Positions 24,558 to 32,749 of a DNA stretch of 37,784 nucleotides are shown piece by piece; within the stretch, counting starts at the first letter, position 1; the number at the start of each line of letters is the position of its first letter. This DNA comes from an uncultured Clostridia bacterium. GTDB lineage: Bacteria > Bacillota > Clostridia > TANB77 > CAG-508. The notes below the pieces were generated by a model, which was not told where the DNA came from, did not search any database, and saw only the letters and a program-made list of their open reading frames with translations. The position numbers and the translations under genes were made by a program. Location: positions 1 to 37,784 of the forward strand of contig CAKPLZ010000011.1 of assembly GCA_934167835.1 (NCBI GenBank). Reading direction: 5' to 3'.

Positions 24558-27218
24558 TTAATTCCAATAAAATTTAACATTCTTAAATAACTTTTCAGCT
24601 TCATCATCATCCATTTTATGTTTTGTTGTTGCCCAGTTAAAGAATGCTGTTGCATCTTTTGCTACACCATCGGCCTTTGCTGCTTTTGCTATGGTGTTAT
24701 ACCTCATTATCTTCTTTGCATCAGTTTCCCCACCATAAGTTATAATCTCCTTCAAATTCTGAACGCCTATACCATTTTGCATTAATTCCACTACTTCTGT
24801 TGGTGAAGTAATTCCCTGTTTACTATACTCAGCAAATGTATCTCCATTAATACCATTTTGCATTAATTCCACTACATCTGTTGGTGAGGTAATTCCCTGT
24901 TTACTATACTCAGCAAATGTATCTCCATTAATACCATTTTGCATTAATTCCACTACATCTGTTGGTGAGGTAATTCCCTGTTTACTATACTCAGCAAATG
25001 TATCTCCATTAATACCATTTTGTAGTGCCATTTTTATTTGTGATGCATCTGTTATACCATTATCTAGGAACTGCTGTGTTGCAGTACGTACACTTACACC
25101 CATTTGCTCACACATACTTTTAACTCCAGAATCCTGCGCAATGTCTCTGTAGCCTTTACTTGCGTAAAATTGCTTATCAAACTTACTATTGTTATATGCT
25201 TCTTCTCCCATTGCACCCCTATTGAATTTTTCAACGGTTTCACCAATTCTTCCTTCAATACCTTGTCCTGCCATATATCCCGCTACGCCAGCTCCTGCAA
25301 TATTTGATACTGCCTTTTCTGGATCATCAAATAAATGTCCATCTGCAATTTCATTAGCAAGCATAACTGTTCCTCCCAATGCTGCCACTCCAAGTGCTCC
25401 ACCCGCTCTTGCAAGTTTTTTTCCAGCATTTTTGAAAGTTCTACCTGGTGCTGAAATTAATGAGTTTACACCAGTAATTTCTCCAAGTCCTCTTGCAAAA
25501 CTATACTTATTTTTATTTTGTACAGTACTACTTCCATTATTGTTTGTGCCTGTTTGTGGCTGTGTACTATTTGTTTTTTGACTAGAACCAGCACTCGCAT
25601 TCTGTACCATAGGCACTTGATTTTGTGGTACTACTACTGTTCCATCACTGCTTGGTGTTCTTGTTGCAGTTCTAACTCCGCTTGGTTCCTGTCCACTTTT
25701 ATCGCCTTTAGGTCCTTTTGATTTCAATTTATTCATCATGCTCATAACCAAAGCTCCACCAGCTGCTGCTCCAAGAGTTCCAGATGAAGTCCTTGATTTT
25801 AATCCAAACATTTCTTTTATTATCTTTTCTGCAGGTACCATAAATCCCATTGCTACAATTGCATATAATATATTAGCTTTTGCAAAATCAAATGCACTTG
25901 CTATGAGTATTGAATACATCAATAAATGGACTGTCTGTAATATGCAATTAAAAATATATTCTTTAAGCCAAAAATCAAATGCTTGGGCTTTACTATCTTT
26001 TATTTTATCTAGTGGATATGTAAGTGCTATCATTGGTGCTATCATCGTTAAAAAAGCCATATAAACTACCCTTTTTAAATATTGAACTGTAAACATTCCA
26101 GTTAATATTACCAATGCCAAATACATTATTGTATATCCTGCCGTGTTGCCAATGCTGGCATTATCAAGGTTTTCTCCTATTTGCTTTCTTACCTCTGTCA
26201 TTAGTGTATCAGTATTATTTCCTTCTGTAGTTTTGCCTACAACATTATTAATTATAATCCCATTTAACCTATTAGATACACTTAGTAAAAATGACATAAC
26301 ATAATGAAGAACAAATAAAATACATATTGCTACCAACCAATCTTTGAGCATATTTTTATATTTTGCTTTATCCTGTGCTGAACTGCTACTAAGAATAATT
26401 CTGATTCCTATATACACTAAAACTGATAATAGTCCTACCAAAGCTATTGTTCTTAAAGCTATATACCATTTTGCTATTGTACTTTTCAATTCATACGCCG
26501 TTGATTTTAAATAAATATTTTCTTTTACATCGGAAACCTTTGATAAATCACATGAATATATATATGTTTTTCCTGATAGGTCCCTCATATTTTCCCATAG
26601 ATATAGTTTACCTTCATAAATATATAACCAAACCGAAGCAATTGATATCTTATAACCGTCTGGAAGTATTTTATTTATTCTTTTCATAGCTCCCCAATTA
26701 CCCAAGTTTTTAATGGATAAATTATAAGAATTTGGGTCAACCAATAGCTCGTATCCATGTGCCCCAACATTTTCTGCCAACCCCTCTGGCATAGTATTAC
26801 CCAATTCCAAAACGCTCTCGAAATCTTCTTTTTCTAAAATATCTGTTAGTTTAAGCATATCTTCTTTACTATTTACATCTGTAATTCCTCTGGTAATTGT
26901 TTTATTATTATTTGCATCAGCACCTATAAAATCAATATCTAGCATTGGTATTTTTCCTGCAAATATTAATCCAGGCGAATATTTGATAGCATACTCTCCA
27001 TATTCTTTAAGATCACCGCTACCCATCATCATTCTTTGCATTATAGATAATGTAGCATCCCCAACATAAGCAATTAAATAGAATAATCCTGAAACCATTT
27101 TTTCGCCTGCTGAGGCTGCGCATACGTAGTTTGGCATAATAAAATTGGTTATCATTACTATCATTACAAATATTATTAATATTCTTTTTATTACTTTATC
27201 TTTTACAAAATTTTTCAT
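24558..27218 (-). CDS. TrbL/VirB6-like polytopic membrane protein with C-terminal tandem repeats
   Basis: This 886-aa protein has a signal-like N-terminal segment (about 11-33) and a first soluble stretch. Around residues 240-480 there are at least five membrane segments, typical of the VirB6/TrbL inner-membrane channel component. A Ser/Gln/Asn-rich linker (about 500-570) and a Gly/Ala-rich helical part lead to a C-terminal soluble region with three 27-residue repeats (NGINGDTFAEYSKQGITS and so on) near 735-815. VirB6-family members with long C-terminal extensions are known in other systems. It sits 96 nt below virB4 in the same direction. Confidence 0.82.
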   Translation of the reverse strand: MKNFVKDKVIKRILIIFVMIVMITNFIMPNYVCAASAGEKMVSGLFYLIAYVGDATLSIMQRMMMGSGDLKEYGEYAIKYSPGLIFAGKIPMLDIDFIGADANNNKTITRGITDVNSKEDMLKLTDILEKEDFESVLELGNTMPEGLAENVGAHGYELLVDPNSYNLSIKNLGNWGAMKRINKILPDGYKISIASVWLYIYEGKLYLWENMRDLSGKTYIYSCDLSKVSDVKENIYLKSTAYELKSTIAKWYIALRTIALVGLLSVLVYIGIRIILSSSSAQDKAKYKNMLKDWLVAICILFVLHYVMSFLLSVSNRLNGIIINNVVGKTTEGNNTDTLMTEVRKQIGENLDNASIGNTAGYTIMYLALVILTGMFTVQYLKRVVYMAFLTMIAPMIALTYPLDKIKDSKAQAFDFWLKEYIFNCILQTVHLLMYSILIASAFDFAKANILYAIVAMGFMVPAEKIIKEMFGLKSRTSSGTLGAAAGGALVMSMMNKLKSKGPKGDKSGQEPSGVRTATRTPSSDGTVVVPQNQVPMVQNASAGSSQKTNSTQPQTGTNNNGSSTVQNKNKYSFARGLGEITGVNSLISAPGRTFKNAGKKLARAGGALGVAALGGTVMLANEIADGHLFDDPEKAVSNIAGAGVAGYMAGQGIEGRIGETVEKFNRGAMGEEAYNNSKFDKQFYASKGYRDIAQDSGVKSMCEQMGVSVRTATQQFLDNGITDASQIKMALQNGINGDTFAEYSKQGITSPTDVVELMQNGINGDTFAEYSKQGITSPTDVVELMQNGINGDTFAEYSKQGITSPTEVVELMQNGIGVQNLKEIITYGGETDAKKIMRYNTIAKAAKADGVAKDATAFFNWATTKHKMDDDEAEKLFKNVKFYWN
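24771..25013 (-). repeat. Three 81-bp in-frame tandem repeats in the TrbL-like gene
   Basis: The units start at 24771, 24852 and 24933, and a partial fourth begins at 25014. Each encodes 27 residues starting N-G-I-N-G-D-T-F. The second and third units are nearly identical and the first differs at a few bases, which suggests recent expansion or conversion. Confidence 0.95.
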
Positions 27219-27314
27219 TTATAAGATTCCCCTTCCTTAAAGGTTTACTCAATATCTATTATACCATACTTTTCCTATGTTTTAAAGTTCTTTATGTAAA
27301 TTTATGTCATTTTA

Positions 27315-29267
27315 TTAATTCTCTGCTGCCAGTTTATTTAAGTTTGTTTCCATAAATTCAAATTCTTTTCTTGTTGGGGTTATCTGCAATATTGCAGTAT
27401 CTGGTCCTACTTTGAATAGGCCTTCACCTATTGTACAAGTTACTAGGAAATTTGCTTCCCCTTCACTTAGTTTGAATACTTCTTTTAGGTATTCTATTTC
27501 TGATTTATCTTGTGCTAAGAATAGTTTTGTGTCTGATGATGTTAGTACAGCTTGTGCTTCTGGTTTTTCGTAGAAGTCTTGGAATCTTTGTGATACTATT
27601 GCTAGTGATACATTTCTTTTTCTAGCACGTCTTGCCATTTTATTTAAGAAATCTACAGCTTCTGGGAATGGTAATAACATCCATGCCTCATCAACTAGAA
27701 CTCTTTTCTTAGTTGCTTTATTTCTATCTTCACTATTTTTCTTAACAAATTTTTCCCATATCCATGATAATAATATTTGTTGTGCAAGTGGTCTTGCAAA
27801 TCTTTCTTCAAGTTGAGAAATATCTAAGTTTATGAATGGCACGCCTTCTAGTAAATCGAATGTAGATTGTCCATCAAAATATGCCATCTGTCCATTTAGT
27901 TCTCTTACATATTGTTTCATAACCTTTTTTAAATAACTATAATGGAATGTATAGTTTTCATCTGTATTTTCTTCAGCTTTTTGTAAAAGTGTTTTATACC
28001 ATGAACCTATTGTTGGCATTTGTTTCTTTTCTCTTGCTAGATTACCTAATCTTGGGCCATTTTGTTCATAAACATATAAGCTTTCTGGGTCAGCAGTAAT
28101 TCCGCATCTTGTATATTCATCTGCTACTGCTTCGGCAATTATTTGCTTTGTAAGCTCATTTACTTCATCACTTCTTGTACTTCCTCTTGCCATTGTAATT
28201 AAAGCTTGTGTTACATCTTCAATTTTGTTTTCAATATTAAGAACAGTTCTCTCTCTTCCTGTAATTTCGTCTTTTACCTTTTCTTCTTCAACATCAAATA
28301 AATTTATAATTGTCTCAGATGTTGGGCTTATAACAACATTTATTCCTCCTAAACTTTCTGCAACAATTTTATACTCACCTTCTGCATCTAAAGCTAAGCT
28401 TTCTATTCCCATAAGAACTGCTGAACGAGATATTAAAGTTTTCATTGTTACTGATTTACCAGCACCAGACTTAGCAAAAACAACCATATTGTAATTAGCT
28501 AAACTTGGGTGGAAATTATCGAATAGAACTGGCACTCCAGTTTGTTTATTCATTCCAATTGGAATGCCTGATAAATGACCAACTTCTGAAGTTGTAAATG
28601 GAAATACTGTTGACATTGAATTACGGTCAAAAGTATGTGTTTTATTGATTGAATTCTTCATAAGTGGTACATTTGACTGAAATGCCTCATCTTGCATAGC
28701 CCATGCTGATTTTATACCCACTAGAGTTTTTGAAAGCTCTGTTGCAAGTAATTTTGAATTTGCCTCTAAACTTTGTAAATTATATGTAAATAAAGTTGCA
28801 ACGACAGATGCCTCAAACAATTTATTAAATCCTGATGCAATTTCATCTCTTAAGCCTTCTGCTTCAAGCCTTTTTTGAGCCAAAATACTTTCACGGTTAA
28901 TATTACCTTTATCTGCTGCAACAATTCTTTCTGTTTCTAGTTGATTAATTACTCTGTTTAATTCATTCTGTGATCTTGCTTCAGGCACTGGATTAATATA
29001 CACTGATGTGTTTATATCTCCAAATAAGTACATATCTCTAAATAATTCTGGGAATGTACACATACGAGGCAAGCTAGACACAAAGAAACTTCTTGCATAT
29101 CTTGTTGTATTTGAAATTATTTCTAGATGATCTATATTAGATGCATCTATTCCTGCTGGTGCAATTAATTCTTTTACAGTTTTCTTTCTTAATATATCAT
29201 ACTCTGGTTGTTGCTCTTCCATTTTTCTTTGCATTTGAAATTCATCATTTTTATGCTTTTTGCTCAT
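27315..29267 (-). CDS. virB4: VirB4-type T4SS ATPase (C-terminal, motor half)
   Basis: This 650-aa protein energises the secretion machine at the inner membrane. Walker A is FAKSGAGKSVTMKTL near residues 264-278. The Walker B region is RVLVDEAWMLLPFPEA near 520, followed by ARRARKRNVSLAIVSQRFQDF and TSSDTKLFLAQD, all typical of VirB4/TraC. The N-terminal membrane-interacting domain seen in single-chain VirB4 is instead encoded by the preceding gene, with which it overlaps by 17 bp. GGGGGAG precedes the ATG at 29267. Confidence 0.93.
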   Translation of the reverse strand: MSKKHKNDEFQMQRKMEEQQPEYDILRKKTVKELIAPAGIDASNIDHLEIISNTTRYARSFFVSSLPRMCTFPELFRDMYLFGDINTSVYINPVPEARSQNELNRVINQLETERIVAADKGNINRESILAQKRLEAEGLRDEIASGFNKLFEASVVATLFTYNLQSLEANSKLLATELSKTLVGIKSAWAMQDEAFQSNVPLMKNSINKTHTFDRNSMSTVFPFTTSEVGHLSGIPIGMNKQTGVPVLFDNFHPSLANYNMVVFAKSGAGKSVTMKTLISRSAVLMGIESLALDAEGEYKIVAESLGGINVVISPTSETIINLFDVEEEKVKDEITGRERTVLNIENKIEDVTQALITMARGSTRSDEVNELTKQIIAEAVADEYTRCGITADPESLYVYEQNGPRLGNLAREKKQMPTIGSWYKTLLQKAEENTDENYTFHYSYLKKVMKQYVRELNGQMAYFDGQSTFDLLEGVPFINLDISQLEERFARPLAQQILLSWIWEKFVKKNSEDRNKATKKRVLVDEAWMLLPFPEAVDFLNKMARRARKRNVSLAIVSQRFQDFYEKPEAQAVLTSSDTKLFLAQDKSEIEYLKEVFKLSEGEANFLVTCTIGEGLFKVGPDTAILQITPTRKEFEFMETNLNKLAAEN

Positions 29268-30408
29268 TTGTTTCTCCCCCTTCTTTTGAATTATTTATTC
29301 TTTTTATAGCTTCTTCAGTAACTGATTTTCCTACATACTTTTCATTTTCTTTTAGCAAATTTTCTGCCATTTCCTTAACTAATTCATCAAATTTACTTTC
29401 TTTTTTCTTTATTTTACGCTCTTTTTCAAGCCTAACTTCGCTTATGGTTTCTCTTGCAAGCTGAACTGCGTTTTCTTCTATTTGTTTATCTATGGCTTTC
29501 ATTTGTTTATCTAAAACATCTGGTGCTGTTGAGTATAATTCATTATAGCCAGCTCTTATAGCTCTCTCTACTGTATAGTTTTCAGCTTCTTCTCTGTTAT
29601 ATGCCATATATAAAAGTTCAACAAGTTCATTTGAATTTAAAATTTTGCATTTCATCTCACAAGAAAACAATGCTCTAATTAAACTTTGTGATCTTGTATA
29701 TAACTCTGAGAAAATCATGCTTTTCTTTTCTTCTGGATCAATTAAATCTGTTCCAATTTCTGCACTATAATATGGAATAACTATGTAATAATGTTTTCTT
29801 AAAACATTTTTATTTTGGCTTGTTTTTTGAATATCATTTACCACATCAAGTCCATATTCATAAAGATTTTTTATTCTAATAAGTTCTCTTCTTAAAGTTT
29901 CTGCTTGTGCTTCATTGTAATTGTCTGATTTTAGCATTTTACTATATTCTTGTTGTTTCATGTCTTGTTCTTTTTTTAATGCTGCCAATCTATTATTATA
30001 GTTTTGGATGCTATCTCCTATATTTACTGTTCTTGTTTGAACATATAATTGTATTGGATATCTAAGAGTGTTTAAGAATTGAACAAATCCTGCTTCAACT
30101 GCTGTTTTTTCTACTTTAGACATTAAATCATAATTAATTCCTTCACATTCAATTACCATTAAATATCTTTGACCTTTATCTTGAACAATCATATTATCTT
30201 CAATTTTATCAAATTGCATAAATTTAAAAATAGATTGCTTGGTATATTGTTTTGCTGTTTTTATTTGATTTTCTACTTCTCCAATTTTTTCACTTTCTTG
30301 CTGTTTCTTTGATTTACGGCCCATATACCAATAAATAAAACCTAAAATTATTATAAAAAATACTAGCATTACTAATATCACAGTTAAACCACTCATTAAA
30401 TTATCCAT
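29251..30408 (-). CDS. Membrane-anchored VirB4 N-terminal-domain-like protein
   Basis: This 385-aa protein has one N-terminal membrane segment (about 8-30). Residues about 60-310 resemble the N-terminal domain of VirB4/TraC: MIVQDKGQRYLMVIECEGINY, FLNTLRYPIQLYVQTR, and HYYIVIPYYSAEIG. The C-terminal part is a long charged helix (about 310-385). It has no P-loop. The pairing with the separate ATPase gene (17-bp overlap) suggests a two-subunit VirB4. Its ATG overlaps the PrgI stop (TAATG), so translation is probably coupled. Confidence 0.8.
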   Translation of the reverse strand: MDNLMSGLTVILVMLVFFIIILGFIYWYMGRKSKKQQESEKIGEVENQIKTAKQYTKQSIFKFMQFDKIEDNMIVQDKGQRYLMVIECEGINYDLMSKVEKTAVEAGFVQFLNTLRYPIQLYVQTRTVNIGDSIQNYNNRLAALKKEQDMKQQEYSKMLKSDNYNEAQAETLRRELIRIKNLYEYGLDVVNDIQKTSQNKNVLRKHYYIVIPYYSAEIGTDLIDPEEKKSMIFSELYTRSQSLIRALFSCEMKCKILNSNELVELLYMAYNREEAENYTVERAIRAGYNELYSTAPDVLDKQMKAIDKQIEENAVQLARETISEVRLEKERKIKKKESKFDELVKEMAENLLKENEKYVGKSVTEEAIKRINNSKEGGETNEQKA

Positions 30409-30759
30409 TATTCTTTTTCCTCCTTAGCATCAACATAAGTATATATAACATTTTTTTTCTTTTTAAATTTTAGCCATCTTAAAAAAACTTGGTCAATACT
30501 TTCTCCCCCTGTTTTTCTTGTAATTTCAAAAGCATTTGTTTCTGGTACTTTAAAAGTTCCAACTGCGAAGCCAATTGCTGCACAAAAAACCGCAAGTCCA
30601 ATTCCAAGCCAAGTTAAACCTAACATTTTTCCAAAAATCAAATAAAAAATTACTCCAAAAACTCCAGCAACACATGTATATATTAGTGATTTTGTTGTAA
30701 AAATCATTAATATCCTACCGTTCACCTTTAACATTTCTTGGTACATTATAAGTTGCCAA
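30408..30759 (-). CDS. prgI: PrgI-family T4SS membrane protein, +1 frameshift at CGG
   Basis: PrgI (VirB3-like) proteins are small inner-membrane parts of Gram-positive T4SSs. The ribosome site AAGGAGG is eight bases before a TTG at 30759. That frame reads A-T-Y-N-V-P-R-N-V-K-G-E and then CGG TAG. Skipping the C of CGG gives GGT AGG ATA, so the family signature V-P-R-N-V-K-G-E-G-R-I-L is restored and the rest follows: FTTKSLIYT, two membrane segments (about 30-72), ESIDQVFLRWLKFKKKK. The length is then 116 aa. Without recoding, only an ATG at 30746 or 30707, missing part or all of the signature, could be used. It is coupled to the next gene. Confidence 0.82.
30718..30720 (-). other. +1 recoding site, in-frame CGG followed by stop (prgI)
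   Basis: Codon 14 is CGG directly followed by TAG (GGT GAA CGG TAG GAT). Skipping the C avoids the stop and reads GGT AGG, restoring G-E-G-R-I-L. Confidence 0.68.
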
Positions 30760-30803
30760 TTTCAATTCCTCCTTCGCTAAATCATCTAATTCTAGATATT
30801 TAT

Positions 30804-30832
30804 ATTATACCAAATAATGTCGGTTTTTGAAA
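30804..30832 (-). promoter_or_regulatory. Possible promoter of the prgI-virB4 operon
   Basis: On the minus strand TTTCAA (30832-30827) and a perfect TATAAT (30809-30804) are 17 bp apart, about 45 nt above the prgI start. Confidence 0.55.
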
Positions 30833-30868
30833 TAATAAATCTGAATGTAATATAAAATTAATATTTTT

Positions 30869-30905
30869 GTAATATATTTGTAATATTTCGGTAATATATT
30901 TGTAA
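30869..30905. repeat. Two 15-bp direct repeats upstream of prgI
   Basis: GTAATATATTTGTAA occurs at 30869-30883 and again at 30891-30905, 22 bp apart (about two helical turns), upstream of the probable promoter. It could be a regulator site. Confidence 0.5.
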
Positions 30906-30923
30906 CATTAGTATTCAAAGTCA

Positions 30924-30956
30924 AAAAAAATTGACCTTTGATAGGTCAATTTTTTT
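30924..30956. terminator. Terminator between the pilin-like gene and prgI
   Basis: Perfect 14-bp arms AAAAAAATTGACCT and AGGTCAATTTTTTT flank a TTGAT loop, right after the 118-aa gene's stop. Confidence 0.85.
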
Positions 30957-30959
30957 ATT

Positions 30960-31316
30960 TTATAATGTAAATGTTTTAAATAGAATATTTGCAATTGTGA
31001 TTGCACTGGCAACTACAACTATACCAACAATTAATGGCACCATTGATTTTTTGTATTCTGCTTTTTCTTCTAAGCTTCCCATCATGTATTTAATACCAAG
31101 AATTGCAATGATAAGTACTGCTAAAATAATTGCTGCAAATTGTAAAAATCCTAATATTTTTCCTACTAATCCTAAAATATCAGAAGCATCTGAATTGCTT
31201 ACTTCATTAACGCTAATTGAATAGTTTCCAACTTGTTTTGCAAAAACTGGTGTAGCTGACATAATTAACATTAAAGATATCATTAGTATAGAAATCATTT
31301 TCATTGATTTTTTCAT
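30960..31316 (-). CDS. VirB2/TrbC-like pilin-type protein 3
   Basis: This 118-aa protein has a signal peptide (about 1-26, ending A-T-P-V-F-A). Two hydrophobic segments (about 45-70 and 90-115) flank a short charged loop, GIKYMMGSLEEKAEYKKSMVP. This is the VirB2/TrbC layout, in which processed subunits form the pilus or surface channel. The loop G-I-(K/Q)-(Y/F)-(M/I)-(M/F)-G-S is shared with the two genes upstream, so the three are paralogues. A strong terminator follows. Confidence 0.82.
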   Translation of the reverse strand: MKKSMKMISILMISLMLIMSATPVFAKQVGNYSISVNEVSNSDASDILGLVGKILGFLQFAAIILAVLIIAILGIKYMMGSLEEKAEYKKSMVPLIVGIVVVASAITIANILFKTFTL

Positions 31317-31389
31317 ATTTTTTCCCCTCTCTTTTAAAAAAATATTTTATTTGAACTTTCCTGATTTATATCAAGAAAATGTTAAAAAC

Positions 31390-31743
31390 TTAATCTATAA
31401 CAAAATCTCCAATAAATCCAACAATTATTGATATTGCCATTAACATAAAGCAACCAATTAAATATGGAAAAATTGTTTTTTTATATTCTGCCTTTCCTTC
31501 TACGCTTCCAAAAATATACTTAATTCCTATAACTACTAAAGCAATTACTGCTACCAACATTCCTATTATTCTTATCCAACCAAGTACATTTCCAGCTCTA
31601 TTTATGAATTCTCCTTGTTCAATTGTTTGGTTTGGTTTGTAATAATTAGCATCACTAATTGCCATGGCTTGATTAGACAAACTTAAAATTGTTAATATAA
31701 GTATTAGTGCTGTAAAAATTTTAATCACACTTTTTATTTTCAT
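31390..31743 (-). CDS. VirB2/TrbC-like pilin-type protein 2
   Basis: This 117-aa protein starts at the ATG at 31743, seven bases after GGAGG; the upstream ATG at 31764 lacks a site. It has a signal peptide to about residue 26 and two membrane segments around the loop GIKYIFGSVEGKAEYKKTIFP. It is a paralogue of its neighbours. It lies 73 nt above the 118-aa gene. Confidence 0.8.
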   Translation of the reverse strand: MKIKSVIKIFTALILILTILSLSNQAMAISDANYYKPNQTIEQGEFINRAGNVLGWIRIIGMLVAVIALVVIGIKYIFGSVEGKAEYKKTIFPYLIGCFMLMAISIIVGFIGDFVID

Positions 31744-31860
31744 CTTAGCACCTCCAATTGTCATGCTTTACAGTTATATTATACCATTATTTTACTACTT
31801 TTGCAATTATTATGTAAAATTTTATATGTCACGAATGCTTGCAATTCACTTCTACAGTTA

Positions 31861-32331
31861 TCATAATGATACTTGACTTTTCTCCCTGTCTGAAACATCT
31901 GTACCATTTGTGCCTGTTGTTCCAGTTCCTTGATGGTTTAAAGCTGGTGATGTGGCTTTATTTCCAATATTTACAACTACTTTCCAAATTGTAAATGATG
32001 CAAAAATTATAAATACTCCAATTACATAAGGAATTAATGTTTCTTTTATTTTTGCTTGTTCTGCCGCGCTTCCCATCATAAACTGAATTCCTATTATCAT
32101 TCCAATAGCTACCGCTAGAACAATCGCTATTGTAAATAAAATATTATAAATATAGTTTGATGTATCTTTTAATGCTTTTTCATCAATTACATTTCCTCCA
32201 GCTCCCGCATTTAAAAAATCATCTCCACTGCTTATTACATTACTCATTGCATAAGTTTTATTTGGTATGGTTATGAATATTACTAGCATAAGTAAAATTA
32301 TTAGGCTTATCTTTAACATTATCTTTTCCAT
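31861..32331 (-). CDS. VirB2/TrbC-like pilin-type protein 1
   Basis: This 156-aa protein starts at the ATG at 32331, five bases after GGGGGAGG. It has a signal peptide (about 1-28), a first membrane segment (about 60-83), the loop GIQFMMGSAAEQAKIKETLIP, a second membrane segment (about 103-122) and a Gly/Thr/Asn-rich tail. It is the most divergent and longest of the three paralogues and is first in transcription order. Confidence 0.78.
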   Translation of the reverse strand: MEKIMLKISLIILLMLVIFITIPNKTYAMSNVISSGDDFLNAGAGGNVIDEKALKDTSNYIYNILFTIAIVLAVAIGMIIGIQFMMGSAAEQAKIKETLIPYVIGVFIIFASFTIWKVVVNIGNKATSPALNHQGTGTTGTNGTDVSDREKSQVSL

Positions 32332-32510
32332 AATATCCTCCCCCATTTTTTTAATCTCTCTTATACTTATATTTTAAGGGTTTTGTCATATTTTGTCAAG
32401 TATTTAGATTAAATTTTGCTTAAAAAAGCTATAAAAAAATAATAAATAATTTCTAAACTTTATTCTTTTGTTTTAAAAATTATTCATTATTTTAAAATTG
32501 TAAAATAAAA

Positions 32511-32529
32511 GCGATGCTTTATGCATCGC
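32511..32529 (-). terminator. Terminator downstream of tRNA-Gly
   Basis: A 7-bp stem GCGATGC / GCATCGC around TTTAT is followed in the minus direction by TTTTATTTT. The rest of the 32332-32535 gap shows nothing else. Confidence 0.75.
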
Positions 32530-32535
32530 ACTAAT

Positions 32536-32609
32536 TGGAGCAGGTAGTGGGAATCGAACCCACGTATCCAGCTTGGAAGGCTGGGGTTCTACCATTGAAC
32601 TACACCTGC
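32536..32609 (-). tRNA. tRNA-Gly (UCC)
   Basis: The acceptor stem is GCAGGTG / TACCTGC, with discriminator T and an encoded CCA. The anticodon stem CCAGC/GCTGG encloses a normal 7-nt loop CTTCCAA with anticodon TCC. The gene is 74 nt. It reads GGA and GGG, the codon family entered after the CGG frameshifts; the loop is not expanded. Confidence 0.95.
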
Positions 32610-32693
32610 ATTTCCCTCTCACAGTTTGATATTATAAACTATTTTTTTATAAATGTCAATACTTTTTTTAAATTTTTTTAAATTTTTTATTCT

Positions 32694-32723
32694 ATTCGAA
32701 ACGGCATTTTAGCCGTTTCGAAT
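32694..32723. other. Perfect 12-bp stem-loop downstream of ppdK
   Basis: The arms ATTCGAAACGGC and GCCGTTTCGAAT enclose ATTTTA. No T-run follows on either strand; the minus side is A-rich. It is therefore more like an mRNA 3'-end stabiliser or Rho-type site than a classic terminator. The palindrome CTTGAAATTTCAAG lies beside it. Confidence 0.6.
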
Positions 32724-32749
32724 ATTCCCTTGAAATTTCAAGTTATTTT

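Noticed and set aside
24771..25013. A CRISPR-like array.
   Set aside because: The 81-bp units are contiguous, in frame and protein-coding, with no spacers.
21734..32609. An integrative element inserted at tRNA-Gly (32536-32609).
   Set aside because: No repeat of the tRNA 3' end was found near 21700-22000, and no integrase is present in the window.
32694..32723. The 12-bp stem-loop as a classic Rho-independent terminator for ppdK.
   Set aside because: It is followed by A-rich rather than T-rich sequence in the direction of ppdK transcription.
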